The notes: generated from the sequence alone by a model not told the origin. 64,000 bases of DNA from Aureispira anguillae (GCF_026000115.1 NZ_AP026867.1:4273716-4337715), one strand, 5' to 3'. Positions 20,168 to 29,487 are shown, numbered from the stretch's first letter. A program made the numbers and translations.

Positions 20168-20722
20168 ATGAAAATTTTATTATTAACTGTATTAACTAGT
20201 CTGCTCTTTATCAGCAGCGCTCCTAAACCTCAAACCATTTACGATATAAAAGTGCAAGATATTATTGGCAACAAGGTTTCTTTATCTCGATACAAGGGTA
20301 AAGTGCTATTGATTGTGAATGTGGCCTCTAAATGTGCCTTCACCAATCAATACAAAGATTTACAAGCCTTGTACGAAGAATATCAAGACGATGATTTTGT
20401 GGTATTGGGCTTCCCTGCCAATAATTTTCTGAATCAAGAGCCTCACAGCAATGAGGAAATCAATCGCTTTTGTACCAGCAAATTTGGAGTGACTTTTCCC
20501 ATGTTTTCCAAAATTTCGGTCAAAGGAAAGAAAATACATCCGCTGTATCAATACTTGACTTCCAAAAAAGAAAATGGACGATTAAATGCTCCTGTTCAAT
20601 GGAACTTTCAAAAATTCTTGGTGGGCAAAAATGGCAAGGTCATTCGCTATTTTAAACCTACAGAACGGGTAAAAAATACCCTCATCAAAAAGGCTATTCG
20701 TAGGCATATTAAGGGGGAGTAA
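20168..20722 (+). CDS. Glutathione peroxidase family protein, copy 2
   Basis: A 184-residue tandem duplicate of the gene at 19190, differing at scattered positions. The peroxidatic Cys is kept (SKCAFT, with Ala where copy 1 has Gly), as are GFPANNF and WNFQKFLV. An upstream ATG at 20099 is in frame and would add 23 residues, but the start at 20168 aligns exactly with copy 1 and with its signal segment. Tandem copies with diverged promoter regions suggest differential expression (inference). Confidence 0.88.
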   Translation: MKILLLTVLTSLLFISSAPKPQTIYDIKVQDIIGNKVSLSRYKGKVLLIVNVASKCAFTNQYKDLQALYEEYQDDDFVVLGFPANNFLNQEPHSNEEINRFCTSKFGVTFPMFSKISVKGKKIHPLYQYLTSKKENGRLNAPVQWNFQKFLVGKNGKVIRYFKPTERVKNTLIKKAIRRHIKGE

Positions 20723-20771
20723 GGGGCGTTTCTATTATAATCTTGGAAGGAAGAGCCGAGCAGTTATTATT

Positions 20772-20798
20772 ATTGGGGAGAAAATTAATCTCCCCAAT
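20772..20798. terminator. Bidirectional hairpin between convergent genes
   Basis: ATTGGGGAG (20772-20780) and CTCCCCAAT (20790-20798) form a perfect stem between glutathione peroxidase copy 2 and the convergent unknown gene. Confidence 0.65.
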
Positions 20799-20829
20799 AA
20801 AGCACGCTCATTGATCTTAAAAAGCTTTA

Positions 20830-21513
20830 TTAAGCTCCTTTTAATAGAGCTTGATAATGCTCTTCATTGCAGTTGGCTCTAAATGTAATGGAAGAGATAG
20901 GAAGTTCTTCATCCATCTTATTTGGAAATGGAAGAATTCTACTACCATCTCTTTGAATATTAAATGGACCAAAAGTATAGAAACTTCCATCCTGCGTCAT
21001 CACATCAATAGTAACATTAGTATAATCGTGACTTAATGCTTGTATGTTGAAATGATTTTCGCGTTGATTAATAATCATATTTAAATCTCTTCCTCCTAAA
21101 CTTAGAGGACCTGATGCCCAATTATTTAAACTAGTAATTAGCCCTCCAGAATCAAAACTATTTTCAGAACTAAATTGTCCTTGATCATCAAATATTCTCC
21201 AAGATACAGTCCCCGCTAAGTTTTTACGAAGTGGCTCCGTTAAATCTATTTCCTCAGCAGGTTTAAAAAAAACATCCTTTGCCTCTTGAGCACGTCCCAC
21301 ATTATTTACCGAGGTACAACTTAAAGCAACTGAAGATGCCGAAGTATTATTTCCATAGGTTTTTCCATCTTTGTATATTAGTTCTATTGGACCTATTCTA
21401 TTAGAAGGTTCTGAAGTAAGATCACTATTAGTACTAAATTCACGAACAACTGCGCCTATAGCTCTTCTTCCATATTTCCAAAGACTACTCCAAAAATTTA
21501 TATTCTCATTCAT
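20830..21513 (-). CDS. Unknown protein, 227 residues
   Basis: I do not recognise this protein. It lacks a signal peptide and membrane helix, is rich in Asn, Ser and Thr, and looks like a mostly beta protein with several extended strands and a possible immunoglobulin-like or lectin-like fold (weak inference). On the minus strand a TATATTTG -7 box lies about 65 nt upstream of its ATG, which supports a real, separately transcribed gene. Its neighbours are glutathione peroxidase and a two-component system, neither of which suggests a role. Confidence 0.6.
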   Translation of the reverse strand: MNENINFWSSLWKYGRRAIGAVVREFSTNSDLTSEPSNRIGPIELIYKDGKTYGNNTSASSVALSCTSVNNVGRAQEAKDVFFKPAEEIDLTEPLRKNLAGTVSWRIFDDQGQFSSENSFDSGGLITSLNNWASGPLSLGGRDLNMIINQRENHFNIQALSHDYTNVTIDVMTQDGSFYTFGPFNIQRDGSRILPFPNKMDEELPISSITFRANCNEEHYQALLKGA

Positions 21514-21677
21514 AATTTTCTAATTTTAATTGTGTGTGAATAATTTTAATAATTGATGCATCATTAATACAACACAAATATAGATTCAAAACATATATCA
21601 ATCTTACCCCATAAATAGTAAATCGCCAACTCCCCCGAAACAGGTAGAAAACTAAAACAGTCAACAATAAAGCTCCT

Positions 21678-21724
21678 GAAAAAACAAAAAAAGCCCCTAC
21701 AGACCAGATAAAGTCCATAGAGGC
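21678..21724 (-). terminator. Terminator of the two-component operon
   Basis: On the minus strand a 12-bp stem with three G-T pairs (GCCTCTATGGAC with GTCTGTAGGGGC, 21693-21724) is followed by a long T run (TTTTTTTGTTTTTTC). Confidence 0.75.
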
Positions 21725-21750
21725 AATTCCCTTATGTAAGGGGTGTATTT

Positions 21751-22380
21751 TTATTCGACCAATCCTTCTTCGATGGCATAACGCACTAAAGCAGCTACCT
21801 TATTAATACCCAGTTTTGAAAAAATATTTTTGCGATGGGTATCTACTGTTAGAGGACTAACAAAAAGTCGTCTGGCTATTTCATTGGTACTCATCCCCTC
21901 CGCAATAAGTCTAGTAACTTCTTTTTCTCGGCGAGTCAATTCTACGGAATAAGTCGTTTTTTGGGGTTGATAGCTACTCATAATAATATCAGTAACCCGA
22001 CGATCATAGTAAGCATTCCCATCCATAATGCTATAAATTGCTTCTAACAAGTTGTCTTTTCCTGTATCTTTTAATAGGTAACCATCTATATTTGCTTTGA
22101 GCATTTTTTTGATCTTATGCGGCTCGCTATAAGTGGTCAATACTAAGATTTTAACGGTAGGATGTAATTCTTTTATTTTAAGGGCAGCCTCTAGCCCATC
22201 CATAACAGGCATTCCCAAATCCAAAAGCACCAAATCAGGCTGTAATGTGGGAATTCGGTTAAGCAGTGTTACACCATTCAGTGCTTCTCCTACAATTTGG
22301 ATTCGCTCTTCATCTGCTAATAAAAGTTTTAGACCATCGATAACTATTTGGTGGTCGTCTGCAATAATAATATTAATCAT
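21751..22380 (-). CDS. NarL/LuxR-type response regulator
   Basis: A 209-residue regulator with a receiver domain (D8, D9, phosphoacceptor D54 in LLDLGMP, T in LTTYS, K in LLKD) and a C-terminal LuxR helix-turn-helix (LTRREKEVTRLIAEGMSTNEIA...VDTHRKNI). It lies 24 bp after the histidine kinase gene and is almost certainly its partner. The regulated genes are not identifiable here. Confidence 0.93.
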   Translation of the reverse strand: MINIIIADDHQIVIDGLKLLLADEERIQIVGEALNGVTLLNRIPTLQPDLVLLDLGMPVMDGLEAALKIKELHPTVKILVLTTYSEPHKIKKMLKANIDGYLLKDTGKDNLLEAIYSIMDGNAYYDRRVTDIIMSSYQPQKTTYSVELTRREKEVTRLIAEGMSTNEIARRLFVSPLTVDTHRKNIFSKLGINKVAALVRYAIEEGLVE

Positions 22381-22404
22381 TGGTTGTATTTTTTATTGAA
22401 TTGT

Positions 22405-24774
22405 TTATGGATTGGAAATCATAGATGGCAAGCTTATAACAACCGTAGTTCCACGGCCTTTGTGAGAGTCTACCTGTACTGCTCCCTTCAATTTTTGGAC
22501 TCGTTCTGAAATGCTATTCAAGCCAAGCCCTCCTGAGGCAACATGCTGCACATCAAAGCCCTGCCCATCGTCTTCCATCATTAGTGTTATCTCGCTTTCA
22601 CTTTGATTGATTTGAAGAATTGCGTGAGAAGCTTGTGCATGTTTGAGTATATTCGAAAATAATTCTTGCACAATTCTATATAATGTTAGTTCAGTCTCGT
22701 TAGGCAAACTAAAGTGTTCCCCAAAGTAATTAAAATCTACTTTAAATTGCTGTGTATTTCGGATGCGCTGTACTAGGTTTTCAATAGCTTTTTTTAAATC
22801 AAAATTAAATCGCTCCCCTGTTGCCATTTGATGCGAAATCGAACGAACTTCTGTGCAGGCCTGTCCAATTAATTGCTCCATTATTTGATATTGATTTTGC
22901 ACTGCTTTTTCTTCTGTTTGGGGTCTACCTGCCTCATGCTGGTATTTTAAGGTTGCCAAAAAGCTCCCCAAAGTATCGTGAATATCTTTTGCCAAACTTT
23001 TCCGTTCCTTTTGTTGAGCAGCAAAGACCACATCAAGCGTTTCTATTTCCTGCTCCTGAATAAGCTGATTGATCTGTTTATTATGCAATTCAGTAGCATG
23101 TTTTAATACAATTTTCTGTTGCTGCTGTCTATAATACAAAAACAAACTCAGCAAGCCCATAATCACTAAGATCAAAAGACTACCTAACAGTAATAAATTA
23201 AACTGTTTGGTTTTGAGTTGATTCTCTAATTCAATGTTATCATTAACAATATTCAACTGTGCAATTTCTTGCTCTTTTTGCTTGGTGTGATACTGTTCTT
23301 GGAGGCTTACCAACTGATGATTGTTTCGATTATTTACCAAGCTGTCTTTTATAATTGTATACTGCTCAAACCATTTTAGGGAGGCTTCAAAATCTCCCAT
23401 ATATTGCTTGGTTTCATACAAGCCAAAAAGTGCGGTTCGTTGCTCTACCAATAGCTCTAAATCTTGCCCTATTTTTAGCCCCTCTTGATAATATTGTATG
23501 GCTTTAGGATAATTTTTTAGATAAAAATAATTTGCTCCATAAGCATTTGCAATACTAACCATCGAATGTAAATCCTCTTTTTCCTTCGCTACCTTTTCGG
23601 CGAATTGAAGATAGTCCAATGCCAATTGATACTCCCCTACTTCGCTATAAGCAAAAGCCAAATTGAGTTGTGCAATCGCAATTGCCGCCTGTTCATTTCT
23701 TTGTTCAAGAACGTTTAAAGCCTTATTTAAAAGTACAATAGCCATTTGTGGCTCTTTTTGAAGCACCTTTATAATTGCAATATTTATCCATGTTTCAGCA
23801 AGTCCTACCGAATCTTGTATATCGTTATAATGAACCCGACTTTTTTCATAATATTCGAGGCTTTCAGTATAGCGTTTTTGTTCCTTATAAATTGCTGCAA
23901 TATTATTATGGATGGCTGCTGCACCAGCTCTATCCTCCAATTGTTCTTTCAAGGCAGCACTTTGCATGTAATATTCAATCGCTAGGGTCCAATGCTCTTT
24001 CAACAAATGAATATTCCCCATATTCAAATAAACCCTACTTTGCCCTTTATAATCTTGGTGTTGTTCGCACAATTCCAAACTACCTTTATAGAGCAACAAA
24101 GCCTCATCATAACGTTCCTGTCGAGCATAAAAATTTCCTAAGTCATTATACGCTTTTATTTTATCCTCCCAATTATGAGTTGTTTTAGCAACTTCTAATC
24201 CTTTTTTTAAATATTCTTCCGCTTTTTCATAAGCACCTTGTTTCTGATAAGCATAACCCAGCCCCATACAAAAAGAAAATTGCAGTTTGGGATTGTGCTC
24301 AAAACTTAAAGTATAGCCTTTTTGAAACTGCTCAATAGCCTTTTCTAAATTGCGATTGCTCAAAGCAAGATAAGCACTAAACAACCTATAACGAGTTTGT
24401 TGTTCGGGGAATGCTCCCTCTTGAAGTAATAACTGGGCTTGCTCCAAATGCTGGGCAGCTAGATCTAGTTGTTTTTTCTTTCTATAAATATTAGCCATTT
24501 GTAGCGTTGCGACAATCAATGGCTCTTGCAATTGATGTTGTTTGGAAAAGGCTAACGCTTCCTCGGCATAAAATACAACGGAATCCTTTTTTTCGAGCAG
24601 TGCCGCCCACGCTATTTCATTGTATAAAACAGCCTTCTCTGAAGGCTTAGTTTTCAGAGAAAGCTGGTGTTTTAGACTGTCTAATTGCTGTGCTACCATA
24701 CCATTAGACAGCCCAATAAACAGTAATAAAATTGATAGGGATTTAGCCCTAATCCATTGGTTAAGATTCTCCAT
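22405..24774 (-). CDS. TPR-sensor histidine kinase (HisKA_3 type)
   Basis: From the ATG at 24774 the protein has 789 residues: a signal/anchor segment, about ten TPRs in the periplasmic sensor part, a membrane helix near residues 530-550, a coiled coil, a HisKA_3 dimerisation domain with H599 in AKDIHDTLG, and an HATPase with N box NILKHA, DDGQGFD and GGLGLNSI. Upstream in-frame ATGs add 2-9 residues inside the end of the preceding gene. TPR-sensor kinases of this form pair with NarL regulators in Bacteroidota; the stimulus is unknown. Operon order is unknown gene, kinase, regulator. Confidence 0.9.
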   Translation of the reverse strand: MENLNQWIRAKSLSILLLFIGLSNGMVAQQLDSLKHQLSLKTKPSEKAVLYNEIAWAALLEKKDSVVFYAEEALAFSKQHQLQEPLIVATLQMANIYRKKKQLDLAAQHLEQAQLLLQEGAFPEQQTRYRLFSAYLALSNRNLEKAIEQFQKGYTLSFEHNPKLQFSFCMGLGYAYQKQGAYEKAEEYLKKGLEVAKTTHNWEDKIKAYNDLGNFYARQERYDEALLLYKGSLELCEQHQDYKGQSRVYLNMGNIHLLKEHWTLAIEYYMQSAALKEQLEDRAGAAAIHNNIAAIYKEQKRYTESLEYYEKSRVHYNDIQDSVGLAETWINIAIIKVLQKEPQMAIVLLNKALNVLEQRNEQAAIAIAQLNLAFAYSEVGEYQLALDYLQFAEKVAKEKEDLHSMVSIANAYGANYFYLKNYPKAIQYYQEGLKIGQDLELLVEQRTALFGLYETKQYMGDFEASLKWFEQYTIIKDSLVNNRNNHQLVSLQEQYHTKQKEQEIAQLNIVNDNIELENQLKTKQFNLLLLGSLLILVIMGLLSLFLYYRQQQQKIVLKHATELHNKQINQLIQEQEIETLDVVFAAQQKERKSLAKDIHDTLGSFLATLKYQHEAGRPQTEEKAVQNQYQIMEQLIGQACTEVRSISHQMATGERFNFDLKKAIENLVQRIRNTQQFKVDFNYFGEHFSLPNETELTLYRIVQELFSNILKHAQASHAILQINQSESEITLMMEDDGQGFDVQHVASGGLGLNSISERVQKLKGAVQVDSHKGRGTTVVISLPSMISNP

Positions 24775-25105
24775 TGTCATCATAATCCATTGCATCTTCA
24801 AATCGAATAATAACTCTACCTTTTAACTCTGGAGATACACCTTCCTCATGTCTCACCTGAACTTTTTTTATTTCTGCTATATCAACTTCACCTAGTGCTA
24901 TTTCTTGGTGATAATATTTGTTAGAGCTAGGCGTCAGATTTGAAAAATTAACCAAAACAGTTTTCAAATTATCATCATCTTTTATTTCATATTTAAATTC
25001 ATCTTCTACAATTATATCTATATAGACTATCATCAAATAATACTCGCCGTTTTTTTTGATTAAGGAGGCACATGGATTAAAATCTTGAACTGGAATTACG
25101 CTCAT
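24761..25105 (-). CDS. Unknown small protein of the FNPC/IIRFEDA pair, copy A
   Basis: A 114-residue soluble protein that I do not recognise. It shares with the next upstream gene an N-terminal FNPC-x-SLI motif and a C-terminal P-x-LKG-x-x-IIRFEDA motif, so the two are divergent duplicates. It is acidic and probably beta-rich. Its end overlaps the kinase start by 14 bp, suggesting translational coupling with the two-component system. Function unknown; a sensory accessory or a polymorphic immunity-like protein are both possible (inference). Confidence 0.6.
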   Translation of the reverse strand: MSVIPVQDFNPCASLIKKNGEYYLMIVYIDIIVEDEFKYEIKDDDNLKTVLVNFSNLTPSSNKYYHQEIALGEVDIAEIKKVQVRHEEGVSPELKGRVIIRFEDAMDYDDNGES

Positions 25106-25283
25106 AACTACTTTATTTTTTTAGGTGTTAAATCAATAATTATGCATATAAACTATAATAATATATTTTCATATTCCCTAGCCATTACCTACATGCTACT
25201 ATAACTTTTCATCTTTGAACTAAAATTATAGATAATGTTGCTTTTCTTCTTACTTAGTAAATCTAAGCTACTCTCTTTCAGAT

Positions 25284-25691
25284 CTAATAAATAATTGCAT
25301 CTTCAAACCGAATAATGGTTTTACCTTTTAGATCAGGTCCATAATTTAAATTCTCCAAACGACCATTTTCAAAGTGAGTATAAATCGTAATTATTCCAAA
25401 AACCTCTGTATAAGACTTTCCTAAACAAACTACTTTATAGTTGTCAAGCCCTAAACCGCTATGAAATTCACTTATTATTACATTAATTTCAATATCACAA
25501 GGAGAAGGTAAATCATTATTTTTAGGTTCGATATCTACAATTAAATAATCCTTGCATACTACCCCTAGATAATAACCATAGATATCCTTTTCTCCGTCTT
25601 TTTCTAAACTTCTAATCAGCGATATGCAAGGGTTGAATATCTGTGTTTCAATTTTTGATGGTATAGGCACTATTTCTTTTATATCTTCCAT
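25284..25691 (-). CDS. Unknown small protein of the FNPC/IIRFEDA pair, copy B
   Basis: A 135-residue paralogue of the gene at 24761-25105. It has the same FNPC-x-SLI motif near residue 20 and the C-terminal LKG-x-x-IIRFEDA. The middle is a series of predicted beta strands. No signal peptide or membrane helix is present. A 178-bp space with no visible signal separates the two copies. Function unknown. Confidence 0.6.
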   Translation of the reverse strand: MEDIKEIVPIPSKIETQIFNPCISLIRSLEKDGEKDIYGYYLGVVCKDYLIVDIEPKNNDLPSPCDIEINVIISEFHSGLGLDNYKVVCLGKSYTEVFGIITIYTHFENGRLENLNYGPDLKGKTIIRFEDAIIY

Positions 25692-25947
25692 AATAACAAA
25701 ACTAGAATTAGATTAATAAATAATATTTCATATACAATAATATCTTTTACAAATATTCTTTTAAATTTCGATAAAAACAAGAAAACAAAGTGGACAAAAA
25801 GTGGACAGCTTACTATTTATACGAATATTTCTTAATTAAATTTCAAGCCATCATTCCTTGCATTTTCACTCCACTCATACAAAGACAAGCCCTGAAATCC
25901 CTATCTTTACCCCTTCTTTTAATCAACCCTTCTAAAACCACTTACCA

Positions 25948-26511
25948 ATGATGCTATTAGAACAATTTAAAGACCTAGATCCTTTTATTCTTTCCTCCAT
26001 AATGGGAGATTTTCAAGCCATTGTACAGCAAAAATCTTTTCCCAAGCATCATATTCTGCATCGAGAAGGAACCATTTGCAATCATTTGTATATCATAGAA
26101 AAAGGAATTGCCAGAGCCTATTATTATAAAGATGGAAAGGATATCACGGCTCATTTTGCGGTAGAAAATGGTAGTATTACGGCAATTGACAGTTTTATTC
26201 AACGCAAAAGAAGCCGATACAACATCGAGCTGCTTGAAGATTCGGAGGTTCATTTAGTAGCCTATCAAGATATACAACTACTCCTAGAGCAAAAACCAAC
26301 TTATGAAAAGTACATCCGCTTGTTTTTGGAACAAATCTATGTGGATCTTGCCGAACGAATAGAAGATTTATTATTTCATACGGCCAAAGAGCGTTATCAA
26401 CAACTGCTTCAAAAAAATCCTAGCCTTATACAACGGGTCAATCTAGGACACATCGCTTCTTTTATTGGGATTAGCCAAGAAACATTGAGTAGAATACGAA
26501 CACAAGTCTAA
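25948..26511 (+). CDS. Crp/Fnr-family regulator
   Basis: A 187-residue protein with an N-terminal beta-roll effector domain (residues 15-110) and a short C-terminal helix-turn-helix (IASFIGISQETLSRIRTQ). It resembles the regulator at 10228 in layout. Fourteen bases beyond its stop codon lies a perfect TTGAC-N4-GTCAA palindrome, in front of the amidase gene, so it may control that gene. The 256-bp space upstream holds two copies of GTGGACA around 25790 and no gene. Confidence 0.83.
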   Translation: MMLLEQFKDLDPFILSSIMGDFQAIVQQKSFPKHHILHREGTICNHLYIIEKGIARAYYYKDGKDITAHFAVENGSITAIDSFIQRKRSRYNIELLEDSEVHLVAYQDIQLLLEQKPTYEKYIRLFLEQIYVDLAERIEDLLFHTAKERYQQLLQKNPSLIQRVNLGHIASFIGISQETLSRIRTQV

Positions 26512-26523
26512 ATGGTTTGCTTT

Positions 26524-26539
26524 TTTGACAATTGTCAAA
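26524..26539. promoter_or_regulatory. Crp/Fnr-type operator
   Basis: TTTGACAATTGTCAAA is a perfect 16-bp palindrome containing TTGAC-N4-GTCAA, close to the classical FNR/CRP half-site geometry. It sits between a Crp/Fnr gene and the amidase gene, 72 bp before the amidase start. Confidence 0.55.
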
Positions 26540-26610
26540 GGAAACCTTTGCGCTAAGCTTTTTCTTTGTAGAAAATCATTTTCTAATAGAAAAAAGCAAA
26601 TTATATCCTA

Positions 26611-28056
26611 ATGAATCAAACGATTATACAATTGTCGGCTACTGCCCTTGCCTCCAAAATAAAAAACAAAGAACTATCAGTCCTCCAAGTACTTACCGCT
26701 TTTTTAGAACAAATTGAGAAACAGAACCCAAGCATTAATGCCATCAGTGATTTAAGAAGCAAAAGTGAATTATTAGAAGAAGCACGAGCCAAAGATGCCC
26801 TTCTTCAGACAGGGCAAGCAGTTGGTCCTTTATTTGGCGTTCCAATTGCTATCAAAGAAAGTTTTTTAGTCAAGGGACTCCAATGTAGTAATGGCAACCC
26901 TTCTCTTAGAAATTACAAAGCCAAAGAAGACGCAGAATTGGTAAAAAGAATAAAAGATGCAGGTGGGATTATAGTGGGCATGACCAATGTTCCGCTGTTT
27001 TGTATTGATTGGCAAAGCACCAACTTTTGGAACGGGCAGACCAATAATCCTCACGATTTATCAAGGGTAGCAGGTGGAAGTTCAGGAGGGTCAGCCGCAG
27101 CAGTAGCTGCCAATTTTACTCCTATCTCCATTGGTTCTGATGTGGGGGGATCTATTCGGGTACCCGCCCATTTTTGTGGCATTGTTGGGCTTAAACCAAC
27201 AGAAAATTTGCTCCCTGAGAGAGGACATCTCAAAAACCCTAACCGACCGCAAGGAAGGAGACACGTTGTCGCTTCTGGTCCCTTTGCCAAAACTATTGAT
27301 GATTTAATCCTAATGATGAGGGTATTAGCCAATCACAAAAAATACCCTTTGGCAGAAATTCCTGCGGTAGATTTTGAGCAGAGCAAATGGGAAGGCACTA
27401 ACTTAAAAATAGCCATTTCTGAGACCATTAACCAAACAGAAGTTGACGACGAATACTTGGCTATTTTCAGGCGCTTTATCACCAAGTTAAAACAACAGGG
27501 GCATACTATGGCAAACGACCATCCCGTTTACGATGAAAAGGCAGCTTATGTAGCTTGTAGTGAAATTGTTGGTTTTGAAATGAGTGTTAATGGTCCTAAA
27601 ATCGCAGGAATGAGCCTATTGATGTATGCATTTATTTTCTTAAAATACAGAGACCACTGGTGGGCAAAAGGGATGGCAAATGGACAGCGTTTGTCGAGTA
27701 AAAAATATGCCAAAGCATTGGACTTTAAAGACCAGTTAACAGATCTTTATCATTCTTTTTTGACCCAATATGACATCTGGATTACTCCAGTTTGTGCCCT
27801 AGAAGCTTATCCGCACCAAAAAGCAGGAAAACCATTTGTCATCAATCGCAAAAAGATTCCCTATACCAAAGCCATTGCTTCTTTTACCTTTACGACTGCA
27901 TTTTCGGGGCATCCTATTGTTGTAATTCCCATTGGAAAAAAGAAAAATGGCATGCCTGTTGGTATTCAAATTCATGCACAAAAATGGCAAGACAAAAAGT
28001 TATTAGAAATTGCCAAATACTTAGGGCAATTTGCAGATAATGTTGTTAATGCTTAA
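26611..28056 (+). CDS. Amidase-signature family hydrolase
   Basis: A 481-residue amidase with the Ser-cisSer-Lys triad: K82 in AIKESF, S157 in GGSSGGSA and S181 in DVGGSIRVPA. Spacing between the two Ser (24 residues) equals that of fatty acid amide hydrolase, and overall length and the late YHSFLTQYDIWITP segment fit FAAH-like members. It likely hydrolyses a fatty or aryl amide in the cytoplasm; no GatB or GatC neighbour exists, so it is unlikely to be GatA. It may be regulated by the adjacent Crp/Fnr protein. Confidence 0.85.
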   Translation: MNQTIIQLSATALASKIKNKELSVLQVLTAFLEQIEKQNPSINAISDLRSKSELLEEARAKDALLQTGQAVGPLFGVPIAIKESFLVKGLQCSNGNPSLRNYKAKEDAELVKRIKDAGGIIVGMTNVPLFCIDWQSTNFWNGQTNNPHDLSRVAGGSSGGSAAAVAANFTPISIGSDVGGSIRVPAHFCGIVGLKPTENLLPERGHLKNPNRPQGRRHVVASGPFAKTIDDLILMMRVLANHKKYPLAEIPAVDFEQSKWEGTNLKIAISETINQTEVDDEYLAIFRRFITKLKQQGHTMANDHPVYDEKAAYVACSEIVGFEMSVNGPKIAGMSLLMYAFIFLKYRDHWWAKGMANGQRLSSKKYAKALDFKDQLTDLYHSFLTQYDIWITPVCALEAYPHQKAGKPFVINRKKIPYTKAIASFTFTTAFSGHPIVVIPIGKKKNGMPVGIQIHAQKWQDKKLLEIAKYLGQFADNVVNA

Positions 28057-28123
28057 TTGAATTTTGAAAGCACACCAAATGATTCTAAACCTTCTTTCTC
28101 TTTTTAGGTTGTCAATGGTAGTA

Positions 28124-28166
28124 ATACTCCGTGAATTTTTTGTTTTTTTACAAAAATTCACGGAAT
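28124..28166. repeat. Dispersed ACTCCG/CGGAAT palindromic element, short copy
   Basis: TACTCCGTGAATTTTTTG and CAAAAATTCACGGAATA form an inverted repeat around a T-rich loop. It has the same TAATACTCCG left flank as the copies at 9378 and 40016. Confidence 0.55.
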
Positions 28167-28227
28167 AAATAATAGACAAGAAGTTTATGAACTTCATTGT
28201 GCATTCCTTTAAGTAAAACTAAATTAT

Positions 28228-28776
28228 ATGAAAATGTTATTGATTAGTTTCCTTGCTAGTCTTCTTTGGGTATCGGTTCCCCCTCCTACTTCTGTTTACG
28301 ATTTTACAATGAACGACATTGATGACAGTCCTGTCCAATTGTCCAAATACAAGGGAAAAGTACTCTTAATTGTAAATACAGCGAGTAAATGTGGTCTAAC
28401 GCCACAATATGAGAGTTTGCAAGCCACTTATGAAAAATATCAAGACCAAGGCTTGGTTATTTTGGGCTTTCCTGCCAATAATTTCATGGGGCAAGAACCC
28501 GCAAAAAATAGCAAAATTAAAGAGTTTTGTACTCGCAAGTTTAAGGTAACCTTCCCAATGTTTTCTAAAATTTCCGTTAAGGGAAAAAACATGCATCCTT
28601 TTTATCAATACCTGACAAGTAAAAAACAAAATGGCAAAGTAGAAGCTCCTGTTACTTGGAATTTTCAGAAATTTTTGGTCGATAAAAATGGGAAAGTAAT
28701 TCAATCGTTTGCCCCCAATCAAAAGGTCACGGATGCCAATGTGATCAGAGCAATTGAGAAACAACTAAAAAAATAA
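28228..28776 (+). CDS. Glutathione peroxidase family protein, copy 3
   Basis: A 182-residue protein, more divergent from the tandem copies at 19190 and 20168 but with the same features: signal-like N-terminus, peroxidatic Cys in ASKCGLT, GFPANNF and WNFQKFLV. The lower identity suggests an older duplication. It is followed by a perfect 16-bp hairpin. Expected role is reduction of peroxides outside the cytoplasm. Confidence 0.87.
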   Translation: MKMLLISFLASLLWVSVPPPTSVYDFTMNDIDDSPVQLSKYKGKVLLIVNTASKCGLTPQYESLQATYEKYQDQGLVILGFPANNFMGQEPAKNSKIKEFCTRKFKVTFPMFSKISVKGKNMHPFYQYLTSKKQNGKVEAPVTWNFQKFLVDKNGKVIQSFAPNQKVTDANVIRAIEKQLKK

Positions 28777-28788
28777 GCGGTTGAATTG

Positions 28789-28832
28789 AATTTGGAAATT
28801 TGATCATTATGATAACATCAAATTTCCAAATT
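28789..28832. terminator. Hairpin between convergent genes
   Basis: AATTTGGAAATTTGAT (28789-28804) and ATCAAATTTCCAAATT (28817-28832) form a perfect 16-bp stem between glutathione peroxidase copy 3 and the convergent outer-membrane protein. There is no T run, so its strength as terminator is uncertain. Confidence 0.55.
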
Positions 28833-28845
28833 AAACGACCGATTC

Positions 28846-29487
28846 CTAAAAAGCATAATAAATGCCTATCCTATACTGCCATGGTGAATTATAAACGGTT
28901 GGTCGTCCTGAGCTGTATTGACCAAACCACAAGGCATTAACTAAAAACTCTGCCGTAAAAGAAAACCCTTTATCAAAAGACGTATTATATCCCAAACCAA
29001 GATTTACAGCAGGTACAAATCGTCGCACCAATTGCCCTTTTGAATATTCTGTATGGTTCAAATATTCTCCTTCTACATGAGCGTACACCCCTCGAAGGCC
29101 TCGAATTTCAGGAAATGGTCGAAGGTTCGTAAAAATTCGTCCACCATAAACATGATCTCCGACATACTGCCTTCCATTAAAGTAAGCACTATAAATATAA
29201 GTTGCCCCTACTCCTATGCCTACATATTTTCCCAATAAATATCCTGCATAAGGCGAAATATCTACAAATATAAAATTGCCAAAAGATAAGCTAAAGGTTG
29301 TCCCTACAAATAAATTATCAATCTTTACTTTGTCTTTTTTTTCCTTTATTTCTTTTCTTTTTTGGGGATCATTTTTGATTACGGTATTGTCTATCACTTC
29401 ATCATCTGGAAGTTCTTCGTCAACTTGCGCCCAAGACAGTTGAGTACTCAATAAAATAAATAGCAAAAATAATAGTCGTTGTTGCAT
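28846..29487 (-). CDS. Probable outer-membrane beta-barrel protein
   Basis: A 213-residue protein with a signal peptide ending in AQ, a charged Lys/Asp-rich linker at residues 25-55, and then alternating hydrophobic strands ending in the C-terminal aromatic YYAF, as expected of a small 8-strand outer-membrane barrel. Function is unknown. The 620-bp space upstream (29488-30107) has an 11-bp inverted repeat at 29759-29801 (GTTGGTAAATT/AATTTACCAAC) and nothing else I can support. Confidence 0.65.
   Translation of the reverse strand: MQQRLLFLLFILLSTQLSWAQVDEELPDDEVIDNTVIKNDPQKRKEIKEKKDKVKIDNLFVGTTFSLSFGNFIFVDISPYAGYLLGKYVGIGVGATYIYSAYFNGRQYVGDHVYGGRIFTNLRPFPEIRGLRGVYAHVEGEYLNHTEYSKGQLVRRFVPAVNLGLGYNTSFDKGFSFTAEFLVNALWFGQYSSGRPTVYNSPWQYRIGIYYAF

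Noticed and set aside
21506-21718. 70-residue hydrophobic reading frame on the minus strand
   Set aside because: It begins inside the terminator of the two-component operon; its hydrophobic residues are the translation of the T run. A promoter for the next gene lies within it.
26611-28056. GatA subunit of the Glu-tRNA amidotransferase
   Set aside because: No gatB or gatC nearby, and the C-terminal part resembles FAAH-like amidases more closely.
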